From: Microbacterium testaceum StLB037
GTDB taxonomy: Bacteria > Actinomycetota > Actinomycetes > Actinomycetales > Microbacteriaceae
Direction: 5' to 3'
Assembly (NCBI RefSeq): GCF_000202635.1
Contig: NC_015125.1
Coordinates: 930,001-994,000, forward strand
DNA length: 64,000 nucleotides
Of the stretch, positions 55,223 through 64,000 are shown one piece after another (positions within the stretch are counted from its first letter, which is position 1; each line of letters starts with the position of its first letter). A program made the position numbers and the translations under genes. The notes beneath the pieces are model-generated. The model was not told the DNA's origin and made no database searches. It was given only the letters and a program-made list of their open reading frames with translations.

Positions 55223-56989
55223 TCAGCCGCACGACACCTCGGTGATGTGCGAGGGGACCGGGTTGACCATCGGGGTGTGCACCAGCGATACGTCGTCGCT
55301 GTTGTCGGGCGATCCCTCGAACGTCACGCTCAGCGAGTGGGTCGTCTGCGGGTCGTTCGTCGAGAACAGTCGGGCGACCGGACGACCGAGGTGTTCACCC
55401 GTGGTCACCGGCACGTCAACGCCGTCGAAGCTCGCCTTGACGAACGTCGCTCCGCTCGGCCCGTAGAACTGCATATCGGTTCCGATCGTGCCCTTGGGGA
55501 AGTGCTTGCCCCCGTCGACGTACCGCACGAGACCGTCCGAGGTGGCACGGTCGAGCGCGTTGGTGAACGTCACGGTCGTCGTGTACGTGGGGACGGCGGA
55601 GCAGCGGTTCACCGAGACATCGGCCGACATCCAGGTGTAATAGCTCAGCTTCGCCTCGGTGAGGTCGTTGATGAACACGCCGAGCGTCGTCTGCTCGTCA
55701 CCATCGGTCGAGGGAAGCGGACCGAGAAGTCGCGAATCGGCGAAGGCGGCGCGCGTGGCGTCATCGAAGGAGTAGAAGTACACGCGGTGCTCGTCGACCG
55801 CCCGCACCAGCGCGGTCGCAAAGGACACCGGAGCGAAATCACCGGACGACACCGCGTCGAACACCTCGACGGCGGCCGAGGCGAAGAACGCGTCCTGATC
55901 GGCGTTGTCGGGGTAGCGGGCGTACACGTCGCTGAGCAGGATCCTCACGGCATCCGAGGACGTCAGCTGGTCCCCCGTCGCGAGGGTGATCGGACCGGTC
56001 GCATCGAGGAGGTACGACAGCGTCACGGGATCGATCGACATGACGCCATCGATGGGCGTGCCGAACGACTCCGCCCAGTACGCGCGGGCGAAGTCCGCGG
56101 ACATCGCGAAGTCGGGGGTCGACGTGATGTCCTGCGAGTAGCGACCGATCTTGTCGTCGTAGAGCTTCACGACCTCGGGGTCGAGCGGCAGGATCGACTC
56201 TTTGCGCGTGTTCTTAAAGTCGCGGCTGGTGGCCTGCTGAGCGATCTCCATCTTGCCGTTCTCGACCTTGAGGAGGACCACGGATGCCGGGATGCCGCCG
56301 GTCCCTCGCGCTTCGGCGTTGTTCTGCACGAGGAGGAGGTAGTTCTTGGTCCCCTCCGCGCCCATCAGGGAAGGGAGGACGGGCATCAGCTCGACCGCAC
56401 GGGACAGCGCGGGCTGGAGCCCTCGGACCGCGCCGGTCAGCTGGCCGAGGGGCCCCTGCAGAACGCCCGGTGTGTCGGCGACATCGACACCGCGGACGGC
56501 TCCCGCGGCACGATCCGCCGCGGAAGAAGCTTCCGTCAACGGACCGGAGAGCTGCTGGATCGCCGCCACGTCGAATGCGCCGTCCTTGGGGCGCAGAAGG
56601 GCAGGATCCACGTTCGCGAGCGCGGGGAGCGCACCCTGCGCCAGCTCATCGACGGCGACGGTCGACTCCCGCACCGCGTGAAGGGTCGGACCGACGAAGG
56701 GTGCCTGCTCCGCGACCTGCCACATCCACGTGTCGGCCGCGCCTCGGGCGCGCGACGCGTGCCCCTGGAGCTCGGTGATCGAGGAGGCCAACGCTGTGCG
56801 GTCGTCGCTCCCGAACTGGCTCTGCATCTTGGACACGAGCGGAACCGCCGCGCGCAGTTCCTTCTGAGCGACGAAACCGCCGACAGCGACGGACGCAGCG
56901 AGAGCGACGAGCACCACCGTCAGTGCTCCGAGGGCGAGCCAGGCGATCACCGCGGGGCGGAGTCGACGGGGCGTGGCAGTTCGCGACAT
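55223..56989 (-). CDS. DUF4012 family membrane-anchored surface protein (paralogue 3)
   Basis: From ATG 56989 the 588-residue protein has one helix (about 13-38) and the family blocks YLLLVQNNAEARGTGGIP and GVMSIDPVTLSYLLDATGP, then VYARYPD. It is nearer to paralogue 1 in the second block. It stands alone between two plus-strand operons. A longer start at 57037 is possible but adds an Arg-rich segment with no site. Confidence 0.85.
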   Translation of the reverse strand: MSRTATPRRLRPAVIAWLALGALTVVLVALAASVAVGGFVAQKELRAAVPLVSKMQSQFGSDDRTALASSITELQGHASRARGAADTWMWQVAEQAPFVGPTLHAVRESTVAVDELAQGALPALANVDPALLRPKDGAFDVAAIQQLSGPLTEASSAADRAAGAVRGVDVADTPGVLQGPLGQLTGAVRGLQPALSRAVELMPVLPSLMGAEGTKNYLLLVQNNAEARGTGGIPASVVLLKVENGKMEIAQQATSRDFKNTRKESILPLDPEVVKLYDDKIGRYSQDITSTPDFAMSADFARAYWAESFGTPIDGVMSIDPVTLSYLLDATGPITLATGDQLTSSDAVRILLSDVYARYPDNADQDAFFASAAVEVFDAVSSGDFAPVSFATALVRAVDEHRVYFYSFDDATRAAFADSRLLGPLPSTDGDEQTTLGVFINDLTEAKLSYYTWMSADVSVNRCSAVPTYTTTVTFTNALDRATSDGLVRYVDGGKHFPKGTIGTDMQFYGPSGATFVKASFDGVDVPVTTGEHLGRPVARLFSTNDPQTTHSLSVTFEGSPDNSDDVSLVHTPMVNPVPSHITEVSCG

Positions 56990-57157
56990 CTCATTCCGTT
57001 CACGCCGCGAGTTGGCACCCGGCGTAGCGCGCGACAAAGTCCAGTCGCGCAGATGGGTATGCTACCTGAGTCGGGTGCAACGTCTGCTGGGCACATTCTG
57101 GTGCGCGGACCCCGTGCTGCGCTCGATCTTTCTGCCCCCCGAAAGACGAGGAGACGC

Positions 57158-58321
57158 GTGGGATCTCGACGTACGCCCTCCGTCGCCATCATCGGGACCC
57201 GCGGCTACCCGAGCTACTACGGCGGCTTCGAGACCGCCGTTCGCCGACTCGCCCCCTACCTCGTCGACCACGGGTGGGACGTCACCGTCTACGGGCGTCC
57301 GGACGCAACCGATCCGGCGGATCCCGAGCGCGACATCCGCGTGCAGACACGGGCGACGAAAGGCATCGACTCCCGCACGCTCAGCACCCTGTCGTACGGA
57401 CTGACATCGACGATGGATGCCGCGCGCCGGCGCCCGGACGTCGCGCTGATCATGAACGTCGCAAACGGGTTCTGGTTGCCGCTGATGAAGGCCCGCGGCA
57501 TCCCCACCGTCGTCAATGTGGACGGCCTGGAGTGGGAGCGCGAGAAGTGGAGCGCCCTGGGTAAGGCTGTCTTCCGCGCGGGAGCCCGGGTGACGGCTCG
57601 CCTTTCGACCGAGCGGATCGTCGATGCCCGCACGATCGGCGCGGCGTGGCAGACCCGCTTCGGCGTGAACGGCACGTTCATCCCCTACGGTGCCGACGTC
57701 CCGCCGCCCCTGCCGATCGAGCCCGGCCTCACGCATCGGGGCTACGCGCTGGCCGTCGCCCGATTCGTCCCCGAGAACACGGTGGGCCCATTCTTCGACG
57801 CGGCAGAACGCCTGGCAGCCGACCACGACGTGATCGTCGTCGGCTCCTCCGGATACGGCGGTGAACTCGACGAGCGTGCGCGCGCGCTGTCGCAGCGGCT
57901 TCCCCGCTTCCACTGGCTCGGACACGTGCACGACGATCACCGGCTGCACAGCCTTTGGCAGCACGCGGGAGCGTACTTCCACGGCCACAGCGTCGGCGGG
58001 ACGAACCCCGCTCTCGTCCAGGCCATGGCGTGCGGGTCACCCATCGTCGCGCGAGACACCCCGCACAGCCGCGAGGTGCTCGGTACCGACGCCGGTGAGT
58101 TCACCGGGCCTCAGCCCGGGGCTATCGAGAACGCGTTGCGCACACTGCTTTCCAACCCTGCTCGCCAAGAGCAGTTGAGCGAAGCCGCCACGCGACGGGC
58201 GCGCGAGGCCTACTCGTGGGAGCGCGTCAACGCCGCGTACGAGGCGCTGCTGCGCGCACAGCTGCCGGACGCCACTCCCCTGACGACCACCACGGAATCA
58301 CGAAGCGACCGGGAACGCTGA
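57158..58321 (+). CDS. Glycosyltransferase with DUF1972 domain, first-rhamnose type
   Basis: The 387 residues start VAIIGTRGYPSYYGGFETAV, the hallmark of DUF1972/rhamnosyl transferases, and have YGADVPPP, FVPENTVGPFFDAA and GTNPALVQAMACGSPI in the GT4 half. GAGGAGAC precedes GTG 57158. It often catalyses an early step of repeat-unit assembly. Leads the operon 57158-62667. Confidence 0.9.
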   Translation: MGSRRTPSVAIIGTRGYPSYYGGFETAVRRLAPYLVDHGWDVTVYGRPDATDPADPERDIRVQTRATKGIDSRTLSTLSYGLTSTMDAARRRPDVALIMNVANGFWLPLMKARGIPTVVNVDGLEWEREKWSALGKAVFRAGARVTARLSTERIVDARTIGAAWQTRFGVNGTFIPYGADVPPPLPIEPGLTHRGYALAVARFVPENTVGPFFDAAERLAADHDVIVVGSSGYGGELDERARALSQRLPRFHWLGHVHDDHRLHSLWQHAGAYFHGHSVGGTNPALVQAMACGSPIVARDTPHSREVLGTDAGEFTGPQPGAIENALRTLLSNPARQEQLSEAATRRAREAYSWERVNAAYEALLRAQLPDATPLTTTTESRSDRER

Positions 58322-58327
58322 GACGAC

Positions 58328-59029
58328 ATGGGCATCGCCGCGAAGATCATCCACGAACAGCGCGAGCGTCTGCGCGAAGCCGGGAGTGACCGCTGGCGGA
58401 TCGTGAGTGCCCAACTCGCGGCGAAGGTCGGCCCGATGGCCGTGCGCGGCGCGCTCCTCGCCCCGCGCCTCGGTTCCTCGCGAGGAGTCCCGCTCATCGG
58501 CCGCGGCGTGCGCGTGCGCAACCCGCACCTGGTTCACGCGGGGGCCGACCTGTTGGTCGAGGACTTCGCCGAGATCCAGGGGCTGAGCCGAGACGGCATC
58601 CGTTTCGGTGACGGAGTGTCGATCGGCACCGGGACGCTGATCCGTCCCAGCAGCTACTACTCTCGCGCGATCGGCGTCGGACTCACGATGGGCGACGGCA
58701 GCAGCCTCTCCCCCGGGTGCTACATCGGCTGCTCCGGTGGGGTGACCATCGGGGAGGAGACCATGCTCGGCCCCGGCGTGCGCGTGTTCGCCGAGGACCA
58801 CGTCATGAGCGATCCCACTGCGGGTGTGAAGGAGCAGGGTGTCGAGTGGTCGCCGATCACGATCGGAGCGGGATGCTGGGTCGCGAGCGGCGTGACCATC
58901 ACCTCGGGAGTGACGATCGGCGACGGCGCAGTCATCGCCGCGGGTGCCGTCGTGACCCGCGACGTCCCCGCCGGCGCGGTGTACGCCGGCATTCCGGCGC
59001 GCCCCATCGGCACGCGGAGCACCCCGTGA
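58328..59029 (+). CDS. Hexapeptide-repeat O-acetyltransferase
   Basis: The 233-residue left-handed beta-helix enzyme has repeats such as ITIGAGCWVASGVTITSGVT and VTIGEETMLGPGVRVFAEDH; the His in AEDHVM is in the position of the catalytic residue in the xenobiotic/sugar acetyltransferase group. It transfers acetyl from acetyl-CoA to a sugar in the cytoplasm. Six bases after the preceding stop. Confidence 0.88.
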   Translation: MGIAAKIIHEQRERLREAGSDRWRIVSAQLAAKVGPMAVRGALLAPRLGSSRGVPLIGRGVRVRNPHLVHAGADLLVEDFAEIQGLSRDGIRFGDGVSIGTGTLIRPSSYYSRAIGVGLTMGDGSSLSPGCYIGCSGGVTIGEETMLGPGVRVFAEDHVMSDPTAGVKEQGVEWSPITIGAGCWVASGVTITSGVTIGDGAVIAAGAVVTRDVPAGAVYAGIPARPIGTRSTP

Positions 59030-60126
59030 CGCCACGACGTCGCCGCGGCATCGTCGTCCACCCCTCCGACGAGATGTACGGGGCTGATCGCGTACTGCTC
59101 GAGGTCGTGCGCACCGTGCCCGACGACCTCGATCTCGAGGTCTGGCTCCCCACCGACATCGACTACCCGGAGCGTCAACTCTCGCGCGCGCTCGCTGAGC
59201 GCGGCATCCGGGTCCGTCATCTCGCGTTGCCGATCATGCGACGGGCATACCTCACTCCTCGACGGCTGCCCGGTCTGGCCCTGCGTACGCTGGTCACGGC
59301 GGGCAAGATCATCGCGGCGCGCCCCGCCCTGGTGTACCTCAACACGGCCGCCGCCGCCCTCACGGCCCCGGCATCACGTCTGTCTGGGGCGCAGGTCGTC
59401 CTGCACCTGCACGAGCACATCGACGCGCGCTCTCGCGCCGTCGTGCCGTTCCTGCGATTCGCTCACCGCATCATCGCGGTCAGCGCCGCCGTGGCGGACG
59501 CGTTGCCGGCGGCGCTCCGCGGACGTACGCGCGTGGTGCACAACGGCTTCGAGGTTGCGCCCCCGGTGCCCCTTCCCCCGTTCGACGACGGCATCCGTCT
59601 CGTGATCGCCAGCCGCTGGAACGCCTGGAAGGGCCACCGGGTGCTGCTGGAAGCCTGGGACCGGACGCGACGCGACGATCTGCATCTGACGATCCTCGGG
59701 GACGCTCCCCTCAGCGGCGAGGCCGTGGATGTGCGGGAGATCGTCGCTCGCTCCCCTCGCCGCGCACAGCTCAATGTCGTCGGGCGCACCGATGACGTCC
59801 GCGGACATGTGGACCGCGCCCACGTCGTCGTCGTGCCCAGCGTGCTGCCCGACCCATTGCCCACGATCGCGATCGAGGCTCTCGGCGCCGGGCGCGCTGT
59901 CCTCGCGAGCGACGACGGCGGCTTGCCCGAGATCGTCGGCGATCAGCGCTTCCTGGTGGATCCCGGAGACGTCGATCAGTGGACCGACGCGCTCGAGAAC
60001 CTGGACGCGGAGAAGCTCCGGGATGCCGCGGATGCCGCACGCCCACGCTTCGAGCGCCTCTTCGCGCGATCCGCCTTCGACCGACTCATCCACGACGAAC
60101 TGTGGTCGGGGGTGACCGAACGGTGA
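59026..60126 (+). CDS. Glycosyltransferase family 4
   Basis: The 366-residue protein begins GIVVHPSDEMYGADRVLLEV and has HNGFEVAPPVPLPP, RWNAWKGHRVLLEAW and the donor motif VLPDPLPTIAIEALGAGRAV. GTG start overlapping the acetyltransferase stop (GTGA). Sugar unknown. Confidence 0.9.
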   Translation: MTPRRRRGIVVHPSDEMYGADRVLLEVVRTVPDDLDLEVWLPTDIDYPERQLSRALAERGIRVRHLALPIMRRAYLTPRRLPGLALRTLVTAGKIIAARPALVYLNTAAAALTAPASRLSGAQVVLHLHEHIDARSRAVVPFLRFAHRIIAVSAAVADALPAALRGRTRVVHNGFEVAPPVPLPPFDDGIRLVIASRWNAWKGHRVLLEAWDRTRRDDLHLTILGDAPLSGEAVDVREIVARSPRRAQLNVVGRTDDVRGHVDRAHVVVVPSVLPDPLPTIAIEALGAGRAVLASDDGGLPEIVGDQRFLVDPGDVDQWTDALENLDAEKLRDAADAARPRFERLFARSAFDRLIHDELWSGVTER

Positions 60127-61457
60127 GATTCCCACGGACCTCCGCCGACCCCGTCCTGAGCCCGCGCGTCCGCACCGTCACCTCGGTTCTCATCGTGGCG
60201 GTCGTCGTGAGTTCGTTCGTCGGACGCTACGACCTACCGATCGCGGGCTTCCGCGTCCGCATCGAGCAGGTCGTGCCTCTCGTGCTCGCCGCCTGGATGC
60301 TAGGACACCCGTTGCTGCGGGGAGCCTTCTTCCGCGCCGCGCGGCATCCTGTTCCGCTGGTCTATGCCGCCTTCGTGGCGTGGAACGTGGTGACCACCCT
60401 CGTGTTCTCCCCGAGCCTCGGCTGGAGCGCGTCGATCTTGATCTGGCTGATGATCGATCTGCTCCTGCTGATCTCACTGATGGCACTGGCCGAGGGGGCG
60501 AACCTGGCCGAGCGGCTCGGCCGTCTTTCCGTCGCCCCGTGGGCGCTGGTCGGGTTCACCGCGTTCGCCGTGGCCAACCTCACGCGCGGCCGGGTGTCTT
60601 TCGGTGCCGACTTCGACTACCTGTACGAGGTCTACGTTGCTCGCGCCACCGCGATCGAGGCGAACATCTACGCGTCGATCCTCGTCTTCTGGACCCTGCT
60701 CGCCGTCACCCGGCGCGGTCTCTCCCGCGTGGAGATCACGGCGATCGCCATCGCCGTGCCGCTGGGTCTCATCGCCTCGCAGACGCGAACAGCCGTCTTC
60801 AGCCTCCTTCTGGGACTCGCCGTCTTCGCCGCCTACGCTCTCCTCGTAGATCGCCGCCCCGCACGGGAACGCTGGAGACGGGTCCTTCCCGCCGCGATCG
60901 TCGCCTGCACGGTGGTCTTCTCCTACGGGATCCTCGCGGCCTCTGGGAGCACGGCGCCCGCGGATCGCACGCTCAGCGCGACCTCGTCCCCGTCGCCGGG
61001 AGCGACGCGCGAGCCAGACCCCAGCAATCCCGAGCAGCAGAACAAGATCGGCGACATCGACTTCGACGGCGGCACGATCGGGTTCCGCGTCACGGTGGCT
61101 GAGCTCGCGGCCGAAGACATGCACGGCGTCAACCTGTGGTTCGGCAACGGAACGAACACGTTCGGCCTCCGCCATGAGCAACCGGGCACGCCAGGGGTGA
61201 GCGGGCACATCATCATGCTCCCCATCCAGGTTCTCTACGACGGAGGCATTGTCGGGCTCGGATTGCTCGGGGCCTTCTTCGTGACCGTCTTCGCCTGCGT
61301 CCCCCGACGACGTCGGCCCGTGGCGGCCGGCCTGCTCGCGGCCTACGTGCTCTCGGCGACGCTCACGAGCATGTTCTGGTTCGCCGTGACCTGGATCCTC
61401 GTCGCCGTCCTCGTCCGACCCGAATCAGCATCTGAACGTGACCTCGGCGACGCCTGA
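60123..61457 (+). CDS. O-antigen ligase/polymerase-like membrane protein (Wzy candidate 2)
   Basis: The 444-residue protein has about 11 helices. The outer loop near residues 290-360 (Ser/Pro/Glu-rich, then GVNLWFGNGTNTFGL and GVSGHIIMLPIQVLYDGG) is where polymerases place their catalytic His. GTG start, GTGA overlap. Distinct from the protein at 39421, so each may handle its own repeat unit. Confidence 0.82.
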   Translation: MRFPRTSADPVLSPRVRTVTSVLIVAVVVSSFVGRYDLPIAGFRVRIEQVVPLVLAAWMLGHPLLRGAFFRAARHPVPLVYAAFVAWNVVTTLVFSPSLGWSASILIWLMIDLLLLISLMALAEGANLAERLGRLSVAPWALVGFTAFAVANLTRGRVSFGADFDYLYEVYVARATAIEANIYASILVFWTLLAVTRRGLSRVEITAIAIAVPLGLIASQTRTAVFSLLLGLAVFAAYALLVDRRPARERWRRVLPAAIVACTVVFSYGILAASGSTAPADRTLSATSSPSPGATREPDPSNPEQQNKIGDIDFDGGTIGFRVTVAELAAEDMHGVNLWFGNGTNTFGLRHEQPGTPGVSGHIIMLPIQVLYDGGIVGLGLLGAFFVTVFACVPRRRRPVAAGLLAAYVLSATLTSMFWFAVTWILVAVLVRPESASERDLGDA

Positions 61458-62667
61458 CCAACCTCGGCCGCACCGCGCCCGTAGCGTGGTGCTGCTGACC
61501 GCGGTATCGGCTCTCTCGGCGGTCTCCCCCCTTATCGCCCTGCCCCTCATCACCCGGGCGGCTGGCCCCACCGGCTTCGCCGAGATCGCGATCGGTCAAG
61601 CGCTGGGGACGCTGGCGGCCACCCTCATCACGTTCGGCTGGGCCGTCCGCGGGCCAGTCGAAGCTGCGCGCTCAACACACCCCGCCCGGGTCTTCCGCGC
61701 GAGCGTAGCGGTGCGCGGCGCGAACAGCGTCGTGGCCCTCCCCGCGGTCGCGGTGGTCGCGGCGATCGCGAGCCATTCCCCCGACCATGCTCTCGCCGTC
61801 GTGTCCGCGCTGGCCTTCGCCCTACAGGGTCTGTCACTGAGCTGGTATGCGGTCGGCGTCGGACGCCCGGCGCTCGCCTTGACCTTCGACGCCCTGCCAC
61901 GCATCGTTCTCAACCTCTCGGGCGCGGCGCTCGCCCTCGCGGTCGGCGAGGCTCTGGTCTACCCCGTCGTGCTCCTGATCGGGACGCTCGCCGCGTTCCT
62001 CATCGCGACATGGGCCATCGGTTTTCGGGAGCGGTTCTCGGTGCGCGTCACCCTCTCGGACGCGGCCGCGTCGTATCGGGGCGGGTGGCGCACGGCGACG
62101 GCGGCGGCTCTCCTGACATTCTCCGAGACGGCGCCCCTCTCAACGCTCGGCGTCGCGGGCTCGCCCGCGGCGATCGCTTTCGCTCCCTTCGACCGCGTGC
62201 TCAAGTACGGCTACATCGGCGTCTACATGATCTCGTCGTCATTCCAGGGCTGGGTGTCGTCCGCCCACGGAGCGGCGGGTCTGCATCGCATGCGTCGTGC
62301 TGTCGGCATCCACGCAATCCTGGGACTCATCCTGGGAACGCTGTTCGCCACTGTCACCCCGTGGGCGACGCCCATCGTGCTGGGAGACGGATTCGCGATC
62401 GACCCGCTCACCGCTCTGTTCGGTGGAATCGCGCTCGCAGCGATGACCGTGGGCACGGCGTTGGGCGTATGCGTCGTCCTCCCGTCGGGGCGTGACCGTT
62501 CTTATCTGTTGGCGGTCGGAGTAGGCGCGTTCCTCGTCATACCCGCCGTGCTGACCGGCGCATCGCTCGCCGGCGTCGCGGGCGCGGCGGGAGCCGTGGC
62601 GGTCGTCCAGCTCGCCGTCCTCACCGCGCTCGGGCGGGCCGCATTCCCCACCCTCGGCGGACGCTGA
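61438..62667 (+). CDS. Wzx-like polysaccharide flippase (copy 2)
   Basis: The 409-residue protein has about 12 helices (SVVLLTAVSALSAVSPLIAL at the start) and belongs to the same MOP-type transporters. GTG start; overlaps the polymerase by 20 bases. It is shorter than copy 1. It ends six bases before the convergent gene at 62674. Confidence 0.85.
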   Translation: MTSATPDQPRPHRARSVVLLTAVSALSAVSPLIALPLITRAAGPTGFAEIAIGQALGTLAATLITFGWAVRGPVEAARSTHPARVFRASVAVRGANSVVALPAVAVVAAIASHSPDHALAVVSALAFALQGLSLSWYAVGVGRPALALTFDALPRIVLNLSGAALALAVGEALVYPVVLLIGTLAAFLIATWAIGFRERFSVRVTLSDAAASYRGGWRTATAAALLTFSETAPLSTLGVAGSPAAIAFAPFDRVLKYGYIGVYMISSSFQGWVSSAHGAAGLHRMRRAVGIHAILGLILGTLFATVTPWATPIVLGDGFAIDPLTALFGGIALAAMTVGTALGVCVVLPSGRDRSYLLAVGVGAFLVIPAVLTGASLAGVAGAAGAVAVVQLAVLTALGRAAFPTLGGR

Positions 62668-62673
62668 CGCCGA

Positions 62674-63456
62674 CTAGGCGAGCACGAAGCCCGCCACGGA
62701 CATCGCGATCCACACGGTCGTGAAGACGATGCCCAAGACGATCGCGCCCCACAGACGCCGTGACAGAGTGACGAAGATCCCGGCCGCGACCCCGAAGACG
62801 ACGGGCAGCGCCACCGGCATCCCGCTGACGTCGCCGCGGAAGACGACCGGGATGATCGCGAACGCGACCGCAGCCACGACAGCGGCGATCGCCCGTGACC
62901 AGACGGCGGGAAGGCGCGGCTCGGTGACGCGCAGCGTCAGCGCGACGAGGAGTCCCGAGGCGAACACCGTCAGCATGCCGATCACGACGTAGGGCACGAA
63001 CACGCCGAGAACGAGCCATCGCGGCGAAAGCGCGCCGAAAGCGGGCCACCCTCCCCCGCCGGCGAAGACCCCGGCGACGAAGGGCATGATTGCACCGAGG
63101 ACGACCCCCCACAGCACGTCGAGACCGCGCAGGCTCAGGAAACCCTCGTGGCGGTACTTCGCGAGAAGCGCGATGCCCGTGATGCCCACGATCACAGATG
63201 CCACGGCACCGCCCAGGCTGCGCCCGGCGGCACCGTCGAACGCCACCGTCACGAGAAGACCCGCGACCAGCCCGACCACCAACGCCGTCGCCGCTACGGC
63301 CAGGGGGATCCACAAGCCCTTCCGCTGAGCAGGGTGATCGCCGTCCGATGTCCGTGACGCCGTCAGACGCGCGGGGGCCTCGGCGACGTCCACCGTCTGC
63401 GCGTCGCGGGCCTCTCGACGGGAGCGGCGGCTGGGCTCGGCGGGGGCGGTGTCCAT
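62674..63456 (-). CDS. Polytopic membrane protein of unknown function
   Basis: The 260-residue protein has a charged cytoplasmic start of about 45 residues (Arg/Glu/Asp-rich), then about seven helices. No signature is recognised. ATG 63456 lies six bases after a TAAACT hexamer, so a leaderless transcript is likely. It sits between tuf and the island on the tuf strand. Confidence 0.75.
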   Translation of the reverse strand: MDTAPAEPSRRSRREARDAQTVDVAEAPARLTASRTSDGDHPAQRKGLWIPLAVAATALVVGLVAGLLVTVAFDGAAGRSLGGAVASVIVGITGIALLAKYRHEGFLSLRGLDVLWGVVLGAIMPFVAGVFAGGGGWPAFGALSPRWLVLGVFVPYVVIGMLTVFASGLLVALTLRVTEPRLPAVWSRAIAAVVAAVAFAIIPVVFRGDVSGMPVALPVVFGVAAGIFVTLSRRLWGAIVLGIVFTTVWIAMSVAGFVLA

Positions 63457-63462
63457 CAGCCC

Positions 63463-63468
63463 AGTTTA
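63463..63468 (-). promoter_or_regulatory. -10 hexamer TAAACT of a probable leaderless transcript
   Basis: On the minus strand TAAACT is followed by six bases and ATG 63456. It lies 60 bases beyond the tuf terminator. Confidence 0.5.
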
Positions 63469-63527
63469 GAGGGACCGATCATCCCGCCCGGGCTCCGCAC
63501 CCCGCGCGACGGCATCCGGGAACGACG

Positions 63528-63555
63528 AAGGGCCGGGCCCGAAGGCCCGGCCCTT
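63528..63555 (-). terminator. Terminator after tuf
   Basis: A perfect 12-bp stem (63528-63539 and 63544-63555) with loop CGAA, 22 bases beyond the tuf stop. The flanking A and T runs are short, as in other high-GC terminators. Confidence 0.8.
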
Positions 63556-63577
63556 GCCGAGTGAAGTCTGGAGAGAC

Positions 63578-64000
63578 TTACTTGATGATCTTCGTGACCG
63601 TGCCGGCGCCGACGGTGCGGCCACCCTCACGGATCGCGTAGCCGAGGCCCTCTTCCATGGCGATCGGCTGGATGAGCTCGACCGACATTTCGGTGGTGTC
63701 ACCGGGCATGACCATCTCGGTGCCCTCGGGCAGCGTGATGACGCCGGTCACGTCCGTGGTACGGAAGTAGAACTGCGGGCGGTAGTTCGTGAAGAACGGG
63801 TTGTGGCGGCCGCCCTCTTCCTTGGACAGGATGTACGCCGTGCCCTCGAAGTTGGTGTGCGGGGTGACCGAACCGGGCTTCACGACGACCTGGCCGCGCT
63901 CGACGTCGTCACGCTTGGTGCCGCGGAGGAGCAGACCACAGTTCTCGCCGGCCCAGGCCTCGTCGAGCTGCTTGTGGAACATCTCGATACCCGTGACCGT
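63578..64000 (-). CDS. tuf: Elongation factor Tu, C-terminal part (runs off the window)
   Basis: The last 140 residues of EF-Tu: [20 protein letters not shown], the kirromycin-region [17 protein letters not shown], and the end [20 protein letters not shown]. These are domains 2 (end) and 3, which contact aminoacyl-tRNA. The GTPase domain lies outside. This is the 3' end of the str operon. Confidence 0.97.
   Translation of the reverse strand, partial: TVTGIEMFHKQLDEAWAGENCGLLLRGTKRDDVERGQVVVKPGSVTPHTNFEGTAYILSKEEGGRHNPFFTNYRPQFYFRTTDVTGVITLPEGTEMVMPGDTTEMSVELIQPIAMEEGLGYAIREGGRTVGAGTVTKIIK

Noticed and set aside
55247..57157. Upstream extension of the DUF1972 glycosyltransferase to a 1024-codon frame
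   Set aside because: The extension lies antisense to DUF4012 paralogue 3. GTG 57158 with GAGGAGAC gives the standard N-terminus.

Overview
The window is high-GC DNA with dense, overlapping genes, frequent GTG/TTG starts and TANNNT-type -10 boxes. It carries an S10-spc-alpha ribosomal block that lacks rpsN and rpsD at their usual places, and a LAXTG-type wall anchor. Together these point to an actinobacterium of the Micrococcales, most likely Microbacteriaceae (Microbacterium-like). The genus is an inference from gene order and protein style; no 16S gene is present.

Layout. (1) 1-8.9 kb is an envelope region. It holds the start of a family 2 glycosyltransferase (minus strand) and two copies of a convergent pair, each a polytopic membrane protein with a degenerate GGDEF-like tail facing a secreted lipoprotein. 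A PAS-containing sensor histidine kinase lies between the two pairs. A DUF4012 protein and a LAXTG cell-wall protein follow, closed by a perfect 21-bp hairpin terminator. (2) 8.9-27.3 kb is the housekeeping block on the minus strand. In order of transcription from the right: S10 operon (rpsJ to rpsQ), rplN-rplX-rplE, rpsH-rplF-rplR-rpsE-rpmD-rplO, secY-adk-map-thioredoxin-like gene, infA-rpmJ-rpsM-rpsK, rpoA-rplQ, truA and an endonuclease/exonuclease/phosphatase-family gene. The leaders and gaps of this block carry palindromes, hairpins and a REP-like element. (3) 27.4-62.7 kb is a large surface-polysaccharide island. (4) A membrane protein and the 3' end of tuf close the window at 63.6-64 kb, so about 36.6 kb separates tuf from rpsJ, two genes that are often close neighbours.

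The island holds a tyrosine autokinase (Wzz/BY-kinase) and a low-molecular-weight tyrosine phosphatase, GDP-mannose dehydratase and reductase (GDP-rhamnose supply), and seven glycosyltransferases in the main arms. It also has two Wzy-like polymerases, two Wzx-like flippases, two acyltransferase-SGNH proteins, a hexapeptide acetyltransferase, a pyruvyl-transferase-like protein, two Tat-exported parallel-beta-helix proteins, two further DUF4012 proteins, and a GT39-like/VanZ/GT2/GtrA group. The duplicated flippase and polymerase suggest two polymers, or one main polymer and a second decorated one, under shared chain-length control.

The strongest unexplained signals are the duplicated GGDEF-like/lipoprotein module around the kinase, three DUF4012 paralogues in one window, and a set of six genes whose -10 hexamer ends exactly six bases before the start codon (leaderless transcripts). 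Inverted GGATGCC motifs also occur in the leaders of both rpsJ and rpoA.
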